Shown piece after piece: positions 48,743 to 60,595 of a DNA stretch of 64,000 nt. The DNA is from Clostridia bacterium (GTDB lineage: Bacteria > Bacillota > Clostridia > Lachnospirales > Lachnospiraceae), in contig QKJQ01000016.1 in the NCBI GenBank assembly GCA_003249225.1, positions 124,001 to 188,000 of the forward strand. The letters are read 5' to 3'. The notes beneath the pieces are model-generated. The model ran no database searches and was not told the origin of the DNA. It saw only the letters and a list, made by a program, of their open reading frames with translations. The position numbers and the translations under genes are program-made. The stretch's first letter is position 1; every line of letters starts with the position of its first letter.

Positions 48743-50920
48743 ATGATTCAGTTTGATGAAAAAAACAGTATTTTTAAGATTGACACAGCAGGGTCCTCCT
48801 ATGTAATGGGGTTGGCAGACAATGAATACCTGGGTCATGTGTATTATGGTGAGAAACTTTCCGATACGAGGCTTTCTTACCTGCTTGGAATGGATGTAAA
48901 TCCATTTACACCAAAGCAAAAGATCGGTGAAAAAGTGTCCTTCATGGACTGCTTTCCCTTGGAATATCCGACGCAGGGACTTGGGGATTTCCGAGAGAGC
49001 TGTCTTGCTGTACGCAGGAGCAACGGTCAGGAACAGGCAGAATTAATTTACAAGGGATATAAGATATACAAAGGAAAACCGACTCTGGCCGGACTCCCCG
49101 CTACCTGGGGCGAGGACAGTGAGACTCTTGAGATCATACTTACTGATGCAGTTGCCGGCCTGAAGGTAACACTTTTTTACTCTGTATTTGAAGGCATGGA
49201 TGCCCTTGCGAAAAGTGTTACGATTGAAAACATTGGCGAAGAAACCGTATATTTAACAAAGGTTCTTTCAAGCAGTCTTGATATCAGACCTGGCTCCTAT
49301 GAACTTTTATCCCTGCATGGTTCCTGGGCACGAGAGCGTCACATGAACCGTCGTGAAATCGGATATGGAAGCATGGGAATTGAGACCTGCCGTGGTATTT
49401 CCGGCCATCAGGAGAATCCTTTTCTTGCCGTGGTATCGGAGGGAACAACACAGAGTTATGGTGAAGTGTATGCTATGAATTTTGTGTACTCCTCAAATTT
49501 TACCGCAAAAGTGCAGAAGAACCAATTCGACCACATCAGGGCGGTCATGGGGATTCACCCGGAGCATTTTACCTGGAAGCTTTCACCCGGTGAAGTGTTC
49601 ACAGCGCCTGAAGTAGTTCTGGTCTATTCCGGAGAAGGGCTTGGAAAGATGACCCGCACTTATCATGAAGTGTATCGAAATCATCTGATACGAAGCGAAT
49701 GGAAAGATAAGATGAGACCGGTGCTGATCAACAACTGGGAGGCTACTTATTTTAATTTTAATACGGAGAAGCTGCTTGATATTGCAAGAACAGCAAAAGA
49801 GCATGGCATCGAGATGCTGGTCATGGACGATGGGTGGTTCGGATACCGGGAAAGTGACAACAGCAGTCTTGGAGACTGGATCGTTAACGAAGAGAAGCTT
49901 CAGGGCGGTCTGAAGTACCTTGTGGATGAAGTCCACAGGATAGGGTTAAAGTTTGGCATCTGGTTCGAACCGGAGATGATTTCTCCGGATTCTGATCTTT
50001 ACCGGGCACATCCTGACTGGGCACTGCACTGTGAAGGAAGGGTACCGGGACAGGCCAGAAACCAGCTGGTGCTGGATCTGACCAGACCTGAAGTAGCAGA
50101 TTACATCTATGATTCAATAGCTACGATACTGCGATCTGCAGACATTGAATATGTAAAATGGGACATGAACCGTCCGTTATCTGATATTGGAAGTTCTTAT
50201 CTTCCGTCAGATCAGCAGGGCGAGATCATGCATCGTCAGATGCTTGCCGTATATCATATGCAGGAAAGAATGCTGAAAGAATTTCCAAAGCTTTTGCTTG
50301 AGAATTGTTCCGGTGGCGGGGCCAGATTTGATCCCGGTATGTTATACTTCAGTCCGCAGTTCTGGTGTTCAGATGATACCGATGCGATTGAACGACTGAT
50401 CATACAGGAAGGAACCCAGCTGGTTTATCCGCTGTCTACGATCGGAGCGCATGTATCGGATTGCCCGAATCATACGACCGGCAGGGTGACACCATTTTCT
50501 ACAAGAGGCGATGTAGCGTTGTCCGGGACCTTTGGTTATGAACTTGATATCACAAAGATATCAGAGAGTGACAGAAAGGAGATTCCGGGACAGATTGAGA
50601 AGTTCAAGAAATACAATCCGCTGATTGTCTCCGGTGATTACTACAGAATAGCATCGTATCAGGATAACCATGATTATGACTGTTATCAGATCGTATCAAA
50701 GGATAAAAAGAAGAGCATTGTGACCTTTGTACAGGTGCATGCAAAACCAAATGCAAAGAAGAGATACATCAGGCTCTGCGGATTGCAGCCAGATCTGTAC
50801 TATCAGATTGGGGAAGAGATATACATGGGAGATACCCTGATGAAAGCGGGGCTTCCCATACCGGTGGTCTTTGGTGATTATAAATCTATGATATTCGAAC
50901 TGAATCAATTGAATAAATAA
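48743..50920 (+). CDS. Alpha-galactosidase (GH36)
   Basis: LVMDDGWFGYRESDNSSLGDWIVNEEKLQGGLKYLVDEVHRIGLKFGIWFEPEMISPDSDLYRAHPDW; EYVKWDMNRPLSD; LLENCSGGGARFDPGMLYFSPQFWCSDDTDAIER. Confidence 0.96.
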   Translation: MIQFDEKNSIFKIDTAGSSYVMGLADNEYLGHVYYGEKLSDTRLSYLLGMDVNPFTPKQKIGEKVSFMDCFPLEYPTQGLGDFRESCLAVRRSNGQEQAELIYKGYKIYKGKPTLAGLPATWGEDSETLEIILTDAVAGLKVTLFYSVFEGMDALAKSVTIENIGEETVYLTKVLSSSLDIRPGSYELLSLHGSWARERHMNRREIGYGSMGIETCRGISGHQENPFLAVVSEGTTQSYGEVYAMNFVYSSNFTAKVQKNQFDHIRAVMGIHPEHFTWKLSPGEVFTAPEVVLVYSGEGLGKMTRTYHEVYRNHLIRSEWKDKMRPVLINNWEATYFNFNTEKLLDIARTAKEHGIEMLVMDDGWFGYRESDNSSLGDWIVNEEKLQGGLKYLVDEVHRIGLKFGIWFEPEMISPDSDLYRAHPDWALHCEGRVPGQARNQLVLDLTRPEVADYIYDSIATILRSADIEYVKWDMNRPLSDIGSSYLPSDQQGEIMHRQMLAVYHMQERMLKEFPKLLLENCSGGGARFDPGMLYFSPQFWCSDDTDAIERLIIQEGTQLVYPLSTIGAHVSDCPNHTTGRVTPFSTRGDVALSGTFGYELDITKISESDRKEIPGQIEKFKKYNPLIVSGDYYRIASYQDNHDYDCYQIVSKDKKKSIVTFVQVHAKPNAKKRYIRLCGLQPDLYYQIGEEIYMGDTLMKAGLPIPVVFGDYKSMIFELNQLNK

Positions 50921-50925
50921 ATCAT

Positions 50926-50971
50926 CACTGTCAGCCTTCTTTCACACATGGGAAGTCTGGCAGTGTTTTTT
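50926..50971 (+). terminator. Intrinsic terminator
   Basis: CACTGTCAGCCTTC ... GGAAGTCTGGCAGTG followed by TTTTTT (one bulge). Confidence 0.8.
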
Positions 50972-51349
50972 CTATAGGAACGTTTTTTGAATGTACTTTA
51001 AATCAGACACTCTGTGTAAGGTATGCATATAACAGGAAGATTTTGCTATGAAAGCCTCTGGCACACATAATTTTGGTAAGTACGTTTGCTTTCTAAATTT
51101 ATTGGTTCATTTTGAAAGGTTTCAGCTTTGCCAGCAAATGACACATTGAATAAATTCTTTTAATTCTTTCACGTTTCTTTCATAATAATCTGTTATAATT
51201 ACATTGAATTCAGGCTTGCATAATACCTGTCTGTTATTTGAAGAAAAGTCCTTTCGTTTATCTCACTAAATGTAAGATAATAACAGTTGTCAGGAAGAAA
51301 GATAGAATCATGTTTCATGAGAAATGTTCGTTGAAAGAAAGGAATAATT

Positions 51350-52375
51350 ATGGATGATATAATCAAAAAACAATCAATCCTCATTGTGGATGATACTTCA
51401 GAGAATATTGATCTTCTGGTAGGAATCCTTGAGAACAATTATAATGTAAAAGTTGCAATCAATGGTGAGAGAGCCATAAAAATAGCAAATGCACAGGAAC
51501 GTCCGGATCTGATACTTCTGGATATAATGATGCCTGGAATGGATGGCTTTGAGGTGTGCAGACTTTTAAAGGACAATCCTTATACAAAGCATATTCCGGT
51601 GATATTTCTTACGGCGATGCAGGATCCGGAAAGTGAAAGAAAAGGACTTGAACTTGGAGCAGTCGATTTTGTAACAAAGCCGATCAGCCCACCTACGGTG
51701 ATGGCAAGGATCAAGACGCATCTAAAGCTGCACAATCAGAATCAGGAACTGGAAGAAATGGTCTTCCAGCGTACAGCAGAGCTGCGTGAGACCAGGCTTG
51801 AGATAATAAAATATCTTGGCAAGGCGGCAGAATATAAAGACAACGATACCGGTCTTCATGTAGTACGTATGAGTCTTTATGTAAAGATGCTGGCAGAGGA
51901 ACTGGGTCTTGATAAAAGAGAGGTCGAGTTGATTTATCAGGCATCTCCGATGCATGATGTAGGCAAGATAGGAATTCCGGATACCATTTTAAAAAAGACA
52001 GGAAAACTGGATGCCGATGAGTGGGAAATCATGAAGAAGCATACGATATATGGGGACAATATCTTTGATAAACCAAGTTCGCAGCTCCTTAGAACAGCAA
52101 AAGCCATAGCATTGACACATCATGAAAAATGGGATGGGTCAGGATATCCGAATGGACTGAAACAAGAGGAAATACCCCTTGCCGGAAGAATTGCTGCAAT
52201 CGCCGATGTTTATGATGCGCTGGTCAGTGAACGGCCCTATAAAAAGGCATGGACACATGAGGAAGCGATAGAAGAAATCAAGACTTCTTCAGGAACACAC
52301 TTTGACCCGAAGATTGTTGATGTATTCTTGTCCCTTTCCAATAAGATTTTACAGATCAAGGACCAGTATCAGTAA
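51350..52375 (+). CDS. Response regulator with HD-GYP phosphodiesterase domain
   Basis: REC domain (ILIVDDTSENIDLL, DLILLDIMMPGMDGFEVC) and HD-GYP (SPMHDVGKIGIPD; HHEKWDGSGYPNGLKQEEIPLAGRI). Confidence 0.93.
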   Translation: MDDIIKKQSILIVDDTSENIDLLVGILENNYNVKVAINGERAIKIANAQERPDLILLDIMMPGMDGFEVCRLLKDNPYTKHIPVIFLTAMQDPESERKGLELGAVDFVTKPISPPTVMARIKTHLKLHNQNQELEEMVFQRTAELRETRLEIIKYLGKAAEYKDNDTGLHVVRMSLYVKMLAEELGLDKREVELIYQASPMHDVGKIGIPDTILKKTGKLDADEWEIMKKHTIYGDNIFDKPSSQLLRTAKAIALTHHEKWDGSGYPNGLKQEEIPLAGRIAAIADVYDALVSERPYKKAWTHEEAIEEIKTSSGTHFDPKIVDVFLSLSNKILQIKDQYQ

Positions 52376-52391
52376 GGAGGAGCTTGAATAT

Positions 52392-55300
52392 ATGAAAGAT
52401 AGGCTAACAATGAAATTGATTTTTGGCACAGGAGTTTTGATTGTGCTGCTGTTCATAGCAACCATGATTCTGGGAAGGGTTCAGGAAAATCTTACATTAC
52501 GGGTTTCAGCTGTGACAGAAGCTCGTAATAAGATTATAACCAGCAGCTCCAGTATAGCGGATAAAATAATGTTCGCAGCCGTAGCAGAAGAGGCAGACGA
52601 TTTAAAAGATATCCAGGATATTATTGATCAGCAGACAGTATCCTTAAGCGAATATCTTGATCTTTTATCCGGTACCAGTGTGGAGGATCAGATAGCAGAA
52701 GCGGTAAGTCTCGATGAAGAGATGAGTGTAATTGAAGAAAAAGCTGTGGAGGAGATTTCAGAAGAAAACTGGAGTTCGGCGCTTGATCTTATGAAAAGCA
52801 AAGATTATCTGACGGCAAAACGGCAGTTTACAAATGATATCGTTGACACCATCGATTCAATCAGTCAGTACTTCGCAAAAAAGCTGAGCCACTATGTGCT
52901 AACAATCAACATTATGAACATAGCCAAACTGATTGCTTCCTTTCAGCTGATACTTATATGCATTATCTTTTTCTTTCGTGCGAAAAAAGCAGTGTTTGTA
53001 CAAAAAAAGCTTGCGGCAAAGGTGGAAGAAGCAAATGCTTTACTGGAACATAGAATTGAAGAACGAACAAGAGAATTGTCCGTTGCTTTTTCAGAAGCTT
53101 CCAGCAATAAAGAAAAGCTTCAGCTGATCATAAATTCAACCTCTGAGGGCATCTATGGTGCGGATATAGAAGGTAAGATCACCTTCTGCAACCATGCGAT
53201 TATGGATATGCTGAATATTAAGAACAAGGAACAATTGATCGGAAAAAGCGGTCATGAATGCATTCATCAATACTTTGAGCAGACAGGAGACGAATGTCTG
53301 GTTTGCAGTACCGTGAAAAATGGGGATATTTTTTCTCAGGAGTTTGTTCCATGGATAGTAGCAGGAAGTAATGTGAAATGGGTGAAAGTTACAGCAAACC
53401 CCATTTATCAGGATGGTGCACAGGAAGGTTCGGTATTTACCATTGTTGATGTAACGGCTCAGCACGAAATCAACGAAGCCTTGGCCAAAGCTAAAGAGGC
53501 AGCGGATAATGCGAATCAGTTGAAGTCTGATTTTCTTGCAAATATGAGTCATGAAATCCGTACACCAATGAATGCAATTCTTGGAATGTGCCATCTTACA
53601 CTTCGTACCGAATTACAGGACAAACAACGAAATTATATTGAAAAAGTTCAGTTTTCTGCTCAATCCTTGTTAGAGATTATTAATGACATTCTGGATTTTT
53701 CAAAAATTGAAGCTGGGAAGCTCCAGATGGAAAAAGGCAGGTTTGTTCTGGAAGATGTCATTCTTCATGCAACCGATCTGGTCGCTGTAAAAGCACAGGA
53801 GAAAAACATTGAACTCAGAATAGAATACAAAAGTGATTTTTCTCATGAGATGTGGGGAGATAAGCTGCGTCTTGGACAAGTCATCACGAATTTGCTCAGC
53901 AATGCTGTAAAATTTACAGAAGCGGGAAGTATAACACTTTCAGTTGATCAGGTAGAGCAAGCCGGAGAGAAAGTAAAATTAAAGTTCTCAGTCTGTGATA
54001 CCGGAATTGGGCTGACAAAAGATCAACAGGATAAGTTATTCCAGGCCTTTACACAGGCGGATACATCAACGACAAGAAAATACGGTGGAACAGGGCTTGG
54101 ACTGGCGATATCAAAATCCATAGTTACACTGATGAATGGTGATATTGGTGTGGAAAGCATCTATGGAACCGGCAGCACATTTTGGTTCACTGCAGAATTC
54201 ATAAGGTATGAGAAGGAGAGTAGTAATCGCTCATCGAATGATAAAGATAAAAATGAACGCCTTGGAAATCTGATGAACCTAAAAATTCTTGTTGTTGATG
54301 ATAATGAAGCATCCAGGGAAATGATGACGAACACGCTGGAAAGCTTCCGCTTTGATGTAAGGCTTGCTGCATCCGGTGTGGAGGCTTTGGAAGCCTTGAA
54401 AAAAGAAGAGGCATTGCAGCCGTTTGATCTGGTCATCTTAGATTACCTGATGCCTGATATGGATGGTGTAGAAGTATTTGAACAGATCAAAGCAAGCAAA
54501 AAGGAATACCAACCCAAAGCCATTATGCTAACTGCCTATGGAAGGGAAGATATCCGTAAGAGAGCAGATAAAGCAGGAATCGATGGATTTCTGGTAAAAC
54601 CGGTCAACACCTCTGTTCTTCTTGATATGATCATGCATGTTATGAATCAGGAGCTTAAAATAATTGATTTTAAAAAAGAGAGAGAAGGACTAAAACTTGA
54701 TCTTTCCATCTTGAATAAATCAAAAGTTCTCCTTGTGGAGGATAATGAAGTGAATCAAGAGTTGGCGCTGGATATATTGAATGAATCGGGAATGCTTGTC
54801 ACGGTTGCAGAAAATGGCAAACAGGCACTCGAGGCTATGTCCAGGCAGGAATTTGATCTTGTGCTGATGGATTGTCAGATGCCGGTTATGGATGGATATG
54901 AAGCAACCGAACAGATCAGGAAGGATCCTCAATATGAAAAACTTCCGATCATTGCAATGACAGCCAACGCAATTGAGGGGGAACGTGACAAATGCTTTAC
55001 GGCGGGCATGAATGATTATGTGTCAAAACCTATCGATATCGAAAGCTTCCTGCAGACACTTTGTTTATGGATGCCACTGACCAGACAGATTCAGCCTGAG
55101 GAGACTGCTGAGGGAAACCCATCGCTGGAACCAAAAAGAAATGATATGGCTGTACTTCCGGAATTTGAAATGATCGATAAGAAAGCCGGAATTGCCTATG
55201 CCAATGGAAACAGCAGCTTATATCGTTCCATACTGGTAAAGTTTTTACAAGGGAATCAGGATTTTCAAGAAAGATTCGAAAAGGCACTGGAGTTGCAGCA

Positions 55301-55733
55301 ATTAGAAGAAGCGCGTCGTCTTGCTCATACCCTGAAAGGACTTTCCGGCAGTATTGCAGCCAAAGAACTGCAGGCGGAAGCTGAAAAACTTGAACAATTC
55401 TGCGCACAGAATCAAACAGAACAGGCAAAGCAACAGATAAACAAGGTTCAGGGATACCTGGAAGGCGTTCTTAGTGATATCAGAAAACTCGAGGAAACGA
55501 TCCAAACTACAAGGGAGGACGAAAAAGAAGCAGAGGATTCAGAACTGATAAAGCAGCTGACGGAGCAATTAAAGGAGTATTTGAAGCAGGACAGCAGCCA
55601 GGCAGTCAAGACTTATGATGATCTCATGAAAGCAGTTTCCGGCAGCAGCAAGGCTGATCTATTTAAACCACTTGGCAGATACATCAAAGCCTATGATTTT
55701 GAATATGCGCTGGAGGTTTTTCCGGAACAATAA
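52392..55733 (+). CDS. Hybrid sensor histidine kinase (TM, PAS, HisKA, HATPase, REC, REC, Hpt)
   Basis: [24 protein letters not shown]-box; [14 protein letters not shown]; two REC domains ([26 protein letters not shown]); Hpt [18 protein letters not shown] 52392 after AAGGAGGAG. Confidence 0.93.
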   Translation: MKDRLTMKLIFGTGVLIVLLFIATMILGRVQENLTLRVSAVTEARNKIITSSSSIADKIMFAAVAEEADDLKDIQDIIDQQTVSLSEYLDLLSGTSVEDQIAEAVSLDEEMSVIEEKAVEEISEENWSSALDLMKSKDYLTAKRQFTNDIVDTIDSISQYFAKKLSHYVLTINIMNIAKLIASFQLILICIIFFFRAKKAVFVQKKLAAKVEEANALLEHRIEERTRELSVAFSEASSNKEKLQLIINSTSEGIYGADIEGKITFCNHAIMDMLNIKNKEQLIGKSGHECIHQYFEQTGDECLVCSTVKNGDIFSQEFVPWIVAGSNVKWVKVTANPIYQDGAQEGSVFTIVDVTAQHEINEALAKAKEAADNANQLKSDFLANMSHEIRTPMNAILGMCHLTLRTELQDKQRNYIEKVQFSAQSLLEIINDILDFSKIEAGKLQMEKGRFVLEDVILHATDLVAVKAQEKNIELRIEYKSDFSHEMWGDKLRLGQVITNLLSNAVKFTEAGSITLSVDQVEQAGEKVKLKFSVCDTGIGLTKDQQDKLFQAFTQADTSTTRKYGGTGLGLAISKSIVTLMNGDIGVESIYGTGSTFWFTAEFIRYEKESSNRSSNDKDKNERLGNLMNLKILVVDDNEASREMMTNTLESFRFDVRLAASGVEALEALKKEEALQPFDLVILDYLMPDMDGVEVFEQIKASKKEYQPKAIMLTAYGREDIRKRADKAGIDGFLVKPVNTSVLLDMIMHVMNQELKIIDFKKEREGLKLDLSILNKSKVLLVEDNEVNQELALDILNESGMLVTVAENGKQALEAMSRQEFDLVLMDCQMPVMDGYEATEQIRKDPQYEKLPIIAMTANAIEGERDKCFTAGMNDYVSKPIDIESFLQTLCLWMPLTRQIQPEETAEGNPSLEPKRNDMAVLPEFEMIDKKAGIAYANGNSSLYRSILVKFLQGNQDFQERFEKALELQQLEEARRLAHTLKGLSGSIAAKELQAEAEKLEQFCAQNQTEQAKQQINKVQGYLEGVLSDIRKLEETIQTTREDEKEAEDSELIKQLTEQLKEYLKQDSSQAVKTYDDLMKAVSGSSKADLFKPLGRYIKAYDFEYALEVFPEQ

Positions 55734-55823
55734 CGTAAGATTATTCATTGACGGATTCCCGTATATTTGTTACAATCACAGAGATTTTATATGCGTGATG
55801 AACACGGGAATGGAGCAAAAGAA

Positions 55824-56795
55824 ATGAGTCAAGGGAAAGCAGGAAGGCAGGGAACGCAGTTCAAAGGCGTAATCATGCTGCTATTGACAGCATTGATCTG
55901 GGGTGTGGCTTTCGTATCGCAGAGCGTAGGAATGAAGAATGTAGATGCGTTTACCTTTAATTGTGTTAGAACATTTATGGGAGCAGCGGTCCTATTGCCC
56001 TTCATTCTGATACGGGATAAGAAAAGTGCAAGAAAGATGACGAAGCAACAGATTACGGAAAGAAAAGCTCTGACAAAAAAAACAATACTTTATGGAAGTA
56101 TCCTTGGTGTAGTTTTTTGTGCAGCCAGTAACTTTCAGCAATTTGCTTTTAATTATTCGACACCGGGTAAAATTGCTTTTATTACAGCAATGTATATCTT
56201 TTTTGTTCCTTTGTTTGGTCTATTTCTTAAGAAGAAAGTAGCATTTACGACGTGGATCTGTGTTATCTGTGGATTTATCGGACTGTATTTCTTATGCATT
56301 GATCAAAGCAATCTTGGAGTTATCAACAAAGGGGATGTACTGGCCTTTCTCTGTGCGATTCTTTTCTCAGCTCATATTCTGCTGATTGAAAAATACGCAC
56401 CGGATGTGGATGGAATCAAGCTTTCCTGTGTGCAGTTCCTTGTATCAGGCGTGATCTCCGGTGTACTCATGATGCTATTTGAATCGCCGAGCCTGGCGTC
56501 CATAAATAGCGCCAAAATACCGCTTTTGTATGCCGGTTTAATGAGCTGCGGAATTGCCTATACCTTTCAGATCATTGGACAAAAATACACAGAAGCAACA
56601 ATCGCTTCCTTGATCTTGTGTATGGAGTCGGTGTTCGCAGTGATTGCTGCGGCAATCATACTTCATGAATTAATGTCGGGCAGAGAGATCGTTGGATGTG
56701 TCATTATGTTTTCCGCAATCATCTTTTCACAGCTGGCGGAAATGTTTGCCATGAAGAAAGGTAAGCCCGTAAAAATCAAGCAAGCGAAAGAATGA
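55824..56795 (+). CDS. EamA/DMT-family transporter
   Basis: ALIWGVAFVSQSVGMKNVDAFTFNCVR; two EamA repeats; start codon uncertain (55767-55824). Confidence 0.88.
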   Translation: MSQGKAGRQGTQFKGVIMLLLTALIWGVAFVSQSVGMKNVDAFTFNCVRTFMGAAVLLPFILIRDKKSARKMTKQQITERKALTKKTILYGSILGVVFCAASNFQQFAFNYSTPGKIAFITAMYIFFVPLFGLFLKKKVAFTTWICVICGFIGLYFLCIDQSNLGVINKGDVLAFLCAILFSAHILLIEKYAPDVDGIKLSCVQFLVSGVISGVLMMLFESPSLASINSAKIPLLYAGLMSCGIAYTFQIIGQKYTEATIASLILCMESVFAVIAAAIILHELMSGREIVGCVIMFSAIIFSQLAEMFAMKKGKPVKIKQAKE

Positions 56796-56811
56796 AAGCA
56801 GTCGGGAAACC

Positions 56812-57045
56812 AGATCAGTGGAACATAAGATCAGCAGAAAGCAGATCGATGGAACAAAGATTAGCAGAAAGCAGATCAATGAAACATAAGATCAGTAGAA
56901 ACTAAAATCAATCGTAATCAGAAGAAAGCAGATAAAGAAACTATAGTTAGAAAATAAACAAGAAACTATAGTTAGATAATAAATCAAGAAAATATATCAA
57001 GAAAATTAATTTAGATTTAAAAGAAAAATAAAGCAAGAAAACTAT
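56812..57045. repeat. Degenerate tandem repeats (~30-bp AGATCARTGRAACAWAAGATYAGYAGAAAGC units, then AAGAAACTATAGTTAGA units)
   Basis: About 3 units of the first type, then two copies of AAGAAACTATAGTTAGA and AATCAAGAAAA-like units. Confidence 0.75.
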
Positions 57046-57172
57046 AGGAGATGTTGTTCACAACTTGAAACGGGTTGTTTACAACATCTCTAAAAATTTA
57101 CTTTCTATTTGCACAAATATGTATATAATACTAATATATGGTTATAAAAACAGAGAAAAGAAAGAGGAGTGT

Positions 57173-58093
57173 ATGAAGAAGGAATTAGGAATTGTAATTA
57201 TTGTTATTTCTGTTTTACTACTGGGCACATCGGTGTGTATAAACGTGTTTCAGTTTTCCGAAAATGCAGAATTATACAATAAGAATGTATCCCTTGAAGC
57301 TGAAAATCAACAATATACGGTAAACAATGCAGAGCTTTCGGGAGAAAACAGTGAGACACTGAGTACAATAGCGGACCTTAACGCAGAATTGGAGAGTCTC
57401 ACACAGGAAAATAAGCAGCTGCTGGAAGATAACGTGAGAATCCTAGATGATTACGCAACACTGAATCCTGAAATCACCGATTTAAAGCAAATCAATACAG
57501 AAAAAGAGGAAAGCATCCTGGCACTGGAAGAACAGATTGACAGCTATATGTATGAGCTTGCTGCCGCAAACGAAGAGATTGAACGTTTACGGGCTATACA
57601 AATGGATAGCAAAGGATACATTTTTGATGATATTGCACTTAAGAACCTGGAAATTCTTCAAAATCATACACCAGAGGAAGAGCATAAAAAAGTCATTTAT
57701 GAGGAGGATTTGCTGATTTATAATTTGCGAGATGAAGTTTACTATTCTCCATGGGCGCAGGGTGAGATATCAATCATTGACGAAATGAATGATATTATCT
57801 ATGAGTACATAGATTTTGCAAAACTGGCAGCGCCATTTCTTAGCCAGGAGCAATTGGAGTGCTTCAAGTATTATACTGGAGATGAAGCTGGTATGTCGAA
57901 TAATTCAACGATTGTTAGATCGGGAGCATTGGAATATCTGTATTTTGAGACAAGAATGAAGTATGAGCTTGGGGTATACCGCTATGTTTTTGGTGAGATT
58001 GATGCAGCGGAACTGGAAAGTTACAGAGAGGCCTATGAAGCGGCTAAAGAAACGATTGAAAAAAGGGCAGTTTACCTGAACTTTGCAGATTAA
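57173..58093 (+). CDS. Membrane-anchored coiled-coil protein of unknown function
   Basis: N-terminal TM segment (LGIVIIVISVLLLGTSVCINVF), heptad-rich coiled coil, ATG 57173 after AAAGAGGAG. Confidence 0.7.
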   Translation: MKKELGIVIIVISVLLLGTSVCINVFQFSENAELYNKNVSLEAENQQYTVNNAELSGENSETLSTIADLNAELESLTQENKQLLEDNVRILDDYATLNPEITDLKQINTEKEESILALEEQIDSYMYELAAANEEIERLRAIQMDSKGYIFDDIALKNLEILQNHTPEEEHKKVIYEEDLLIYNLRDEVYYSPWAQGEISIIDEMNDIIYEYIDFAKLAAPFLSQEQLECFKYYTGDEAGMSNNSTIVRSGALEYLYFETRMKYELGVYRYVFGEIDAAELESYREAYEAAKETIEKRAVYLNFAD

Positions 58094-58142
58094 AGCAGGG
58101 CACAAGGAAAGCAGGGCACAAAAAATAAGGGCACAATAAATA

Positions 58143-58174
58143 AGAGCAGTGTTTTCTAATGAAAACACTGCTCT
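58143..58174. terminator. Hairpin terminator between convergent genes
   Basis: AGAGCAGTGTTTTC-TAAT-GAAAACACTGCTCT. Confidence 0.75.
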
Positions 58175-60534
58175 GTTCTTTCGATTATTTCATTTTGTAA
58201 GGCGGTACTAAGATTTCTGAAATGGTCGCTGTATCCGGCGACACGAACGATGAGATCCTTGTATTCTTCCGGGTGCTGCTGAGCTTCCTGCAGCGTCTGA
58301 CGGTCAATTACATTGAACTGAATATGGTGTCCATCAAGAGAAAAGTATGCACGGATGAGATTCGCCATCTGTTCAAGTCCTTGTTCTCCGGCTACGGTCG
58401 AAGGGGTAAATTTCTGATTCAGCAGGGTACCTCCGGTACGTAAGTGATCCATTTTAGAAGTTGATTTGATCACGGCAGTCGGTCCCTTGGTATCCGCTCC
58501 TTTTTCCGGAGAGATGCCTTCCGAAACTGGTTTGTGTGCATGACGGCCATTTGGAGAAGCGATCATGACTTCACCAAAGTAAACATGACAGGTCGTAGGC
58601 AGCATATTCACGCGGTAATGTCCGCCTCGTACATTTGGTCTTCCGGTAACGCTGGTGCAGTAATAATCAAAAACGGAGTACATAACAGCATCGGCATATT
58701 CATCATCATTTCCATACTTGGGGGTATGGTTGCATACCAGGTTATAGATTCTGTCATACCCGGAAAAATCAGAGGTAAGCGCCTGTATAAGCTCCGCCAT
58801 GCTGAATTTTTGCTTGTCATATACGTTATACTTTATGGCAGACAGGGAATCCGTGATGGTTCCGATTCCGACCCCCTGAATGTAGCTGGTGTTATATCTG
58901 GCACCTCCTGCATTATAGTCCTTGCCTCTTTCGATGCAGTCATTGGTAAGGACAGACAGAAACGGTACCGGCATAAAATCAGCATAGATTTTCTCAATCG
59001 TGCTGTTGCCCTGAATCTTTATGGCAAGAAAATAATCGATCTGCTTTTGATAAGCTTCAAACAGAGCTTCATAGGTTGTGAAATCCTCTGCCTTGCCGAG
59101 CGGAAGACCAAGCTGCAAGCCGCTTACCGGGTCAATGCCGTTAAAAAGCGTTACTTCAAGGATCTTTGGCAGATTAAAGTAACCGGTCAGAATATAGGCT
59201 TCATTTCCAAATGCACCGGTCTCCACACACCCGCTGGTTCCGCCTTTTCTGGCATCCTCCAGACTTTTTCCGGCATTCAGGAGTTCCAACAGGACGGCCT
59301 CGGTGTTATAAAAAGCTGGCTGCCCCCAGCCTTTCCGTGAGATTTCACAGGCTTTCAGCAGAAAATCCCGTGGAGTCTTCTTGCTGATCTGAACATTCGA
59401 GCTTGGCTGTAAGAGCTTCATTTCGTCCATGCACTCCAGGATCAGATAGCTGATTTCATTTACGCCATCTTCTCCCTCCGGTGTGATACCGCCGGTGTTG
59501 ATGTTGGCAAAGTCTGTATAGGTACTGCTTTCTTTTAAGGTTATGCCTACTTTAGGCGGGGCCGGCTGGTTGTTGAATTTTATCCAGAGGCATTCCAACA
59601 GTTCTTTTGCCTTGTCCCGGTCGATGCGGTCTGTTTTCAGATCATTTTCATAAAAGCGGATCAGATGCTGATCAAGACGTCCGGGAGAATAAGCATCCCA
59701 GGGATTTAATTCGGTCGTGACACCAAGGTGAACGAACCAGTACATCTGCAGCGCCTGCCACATAGTCTGCGGACGATTTGCCGGAACGACAGAACAGTTC
59801 TCAGCGATTTGCAGCAGTTCAGCCTTTCTTTCCGGGTCTTGTTCCTCGGTTGCAAGATAAAGTGCATAATCATGGTACCGGCGTCCAAGGATCAGAATAG
59901 CATCGCAGGCAATGTCCATTGCTTTTAACTCATTTTCCTTACTTTTTGCTTCCGGGTCTTTTTCAAAGTCCAGTTTTGACAATGCAGCTTTTATATCTGC
60001 TTTATGTTCCAGAAAACCCTTGTTGTATATGTTCTCAGAACCAACGGTATGGCCGGGTCCTCTTTGTTCCATGAATTCAGTAAAGATACCGCTGTGGTAG
60101 GCATTCATCCATTCGTCGGGCATCTGAGCTATGATCTTTGTCCGAATGGAACGATTTTCCCAGAATGGAATCATATCTCGTTCCTGAAAAGCATAATCTT
60201 CGTCTTTTACTTTAAAACTGATAAGCTCCCGGTCATTCATGATCTTTAGGTCATCGACAGTATGACAGCACAGTTCCGGAAAGGTAGGGGAAGAAAGAGG
60301 ACTGTCTCCTTTTTCACCAACAATCAGTTCACCGTCTCCGAGGTACAGTGTCTTGTTCGTAAAATAATGTTTTAATGCCAGGGCACGCATTTCTGGAATT
60401 GAGACATTTGCTTCGTGTAATTTATAACTTTCCGTGAACAGCTTTGCCCGTTCCATGTCAATATGGGCCGGGGTTTCGGTGCTTATTTTTCTTAGTTTCT
60501 GTATACGTTCCTTCATTCCTGCTCCATTCTTCAT
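58156..60534 (-). CDS. Glycyl radical enzyme, trans-4-hydroxy-L-proline dehydratase (HypD)-like
   Basis: Thiyl motif GGTSGCVETGAFGNEAY, glycyl motif RVAGYSDHFRNLS, FNNQPAPPKVGITLKESSTYTDFANINTGGI, PGHTVGSENIY; start likely ATG at 60534 or 60516. Confidence 0.82.
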   Translation of the reverse strand: MKNGAGMKERIQKLRKISTETPAHIDMERAKLFTESYKLHEANVSIPEMRALALKHYFTNKTLYLGDGELIVGEKGDSPLSSPTFPELCCHTVDDLKIMNDRELISFKVKDEDYAFQERDMIPFWENRSIRTKIIAQMPDEWMNAYHSGIFTEFMEQRGPGHTVGSENIYNKGFLEHKADIKAALSKLDFEKDPEAKSKENELKAMDIACDAILILGRRYHDYALYLATEEQDPERKAELLQIAENCSVVPANRPQTMWQALQMYWFVHLGVTTELNPWDAYSPGRLDQHLIRFYENDLKTDRIDRDKAKELLECLWIKFNNQPAPPKVGITLKESSTYTDFANINTGGITPEGEDGVNEISYLILECMDEMKLLQPSSNVQISKKTPRDFLLKACEISRKGWGQPAFYNTEAVLLELLNAGKSLEDARKGGTSGCVETGAFGNEAYILTGYFNLPKILEVTLFNGIDPVSGLQLGLPLGKAEDFTTYEALFEAYQKQIDYFLAIKIQGNSTIEKIYADFMPVPFLSVLTNDCIERGKDYNAGGARYNTSYIQGVGIGTITDSLSAIKYNVYDKQKFSMAELIQALTSDFSGYDRIYNLVCNHTPKYGNDDEYADAVMYSVFDYYCTSVTGRPNVRGGHYRVNMLPTTCHVYFGEVMIASPNGRHAHKPVSEGISPEKGADTKGPTAVIKSTSKMDHLRTGGTLLNQKFTPSTVAGEQGLEQMANLIRAYFSLDGHHIQFNVIDRQTLQEAQQHPEEYKDLIVRVAGYSDHFRNLSTALQNEIIERTEQCFH

Positions 60535-60595
60535 TCAAAAGATTTATTTCATTCAAACCAGACTTTTTTATCTGGATGAATTGTTTACGTTCGTG

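Noticed and set aside
57048-57090. Hairpin GAGATGTTGT...ACAACATCTC as an intrinsic terminator
   Set aside because: Strong inverted repeat but followed by TAAAAATTTAC rather than a T-run; could be a processing site or operator, evidence insufficient
58534-59340. 268-aa plus-strand ORF
   Set aside because: Antisense to the HypD-like gene, which has clear catalytic motifs; no credible RBS or domain
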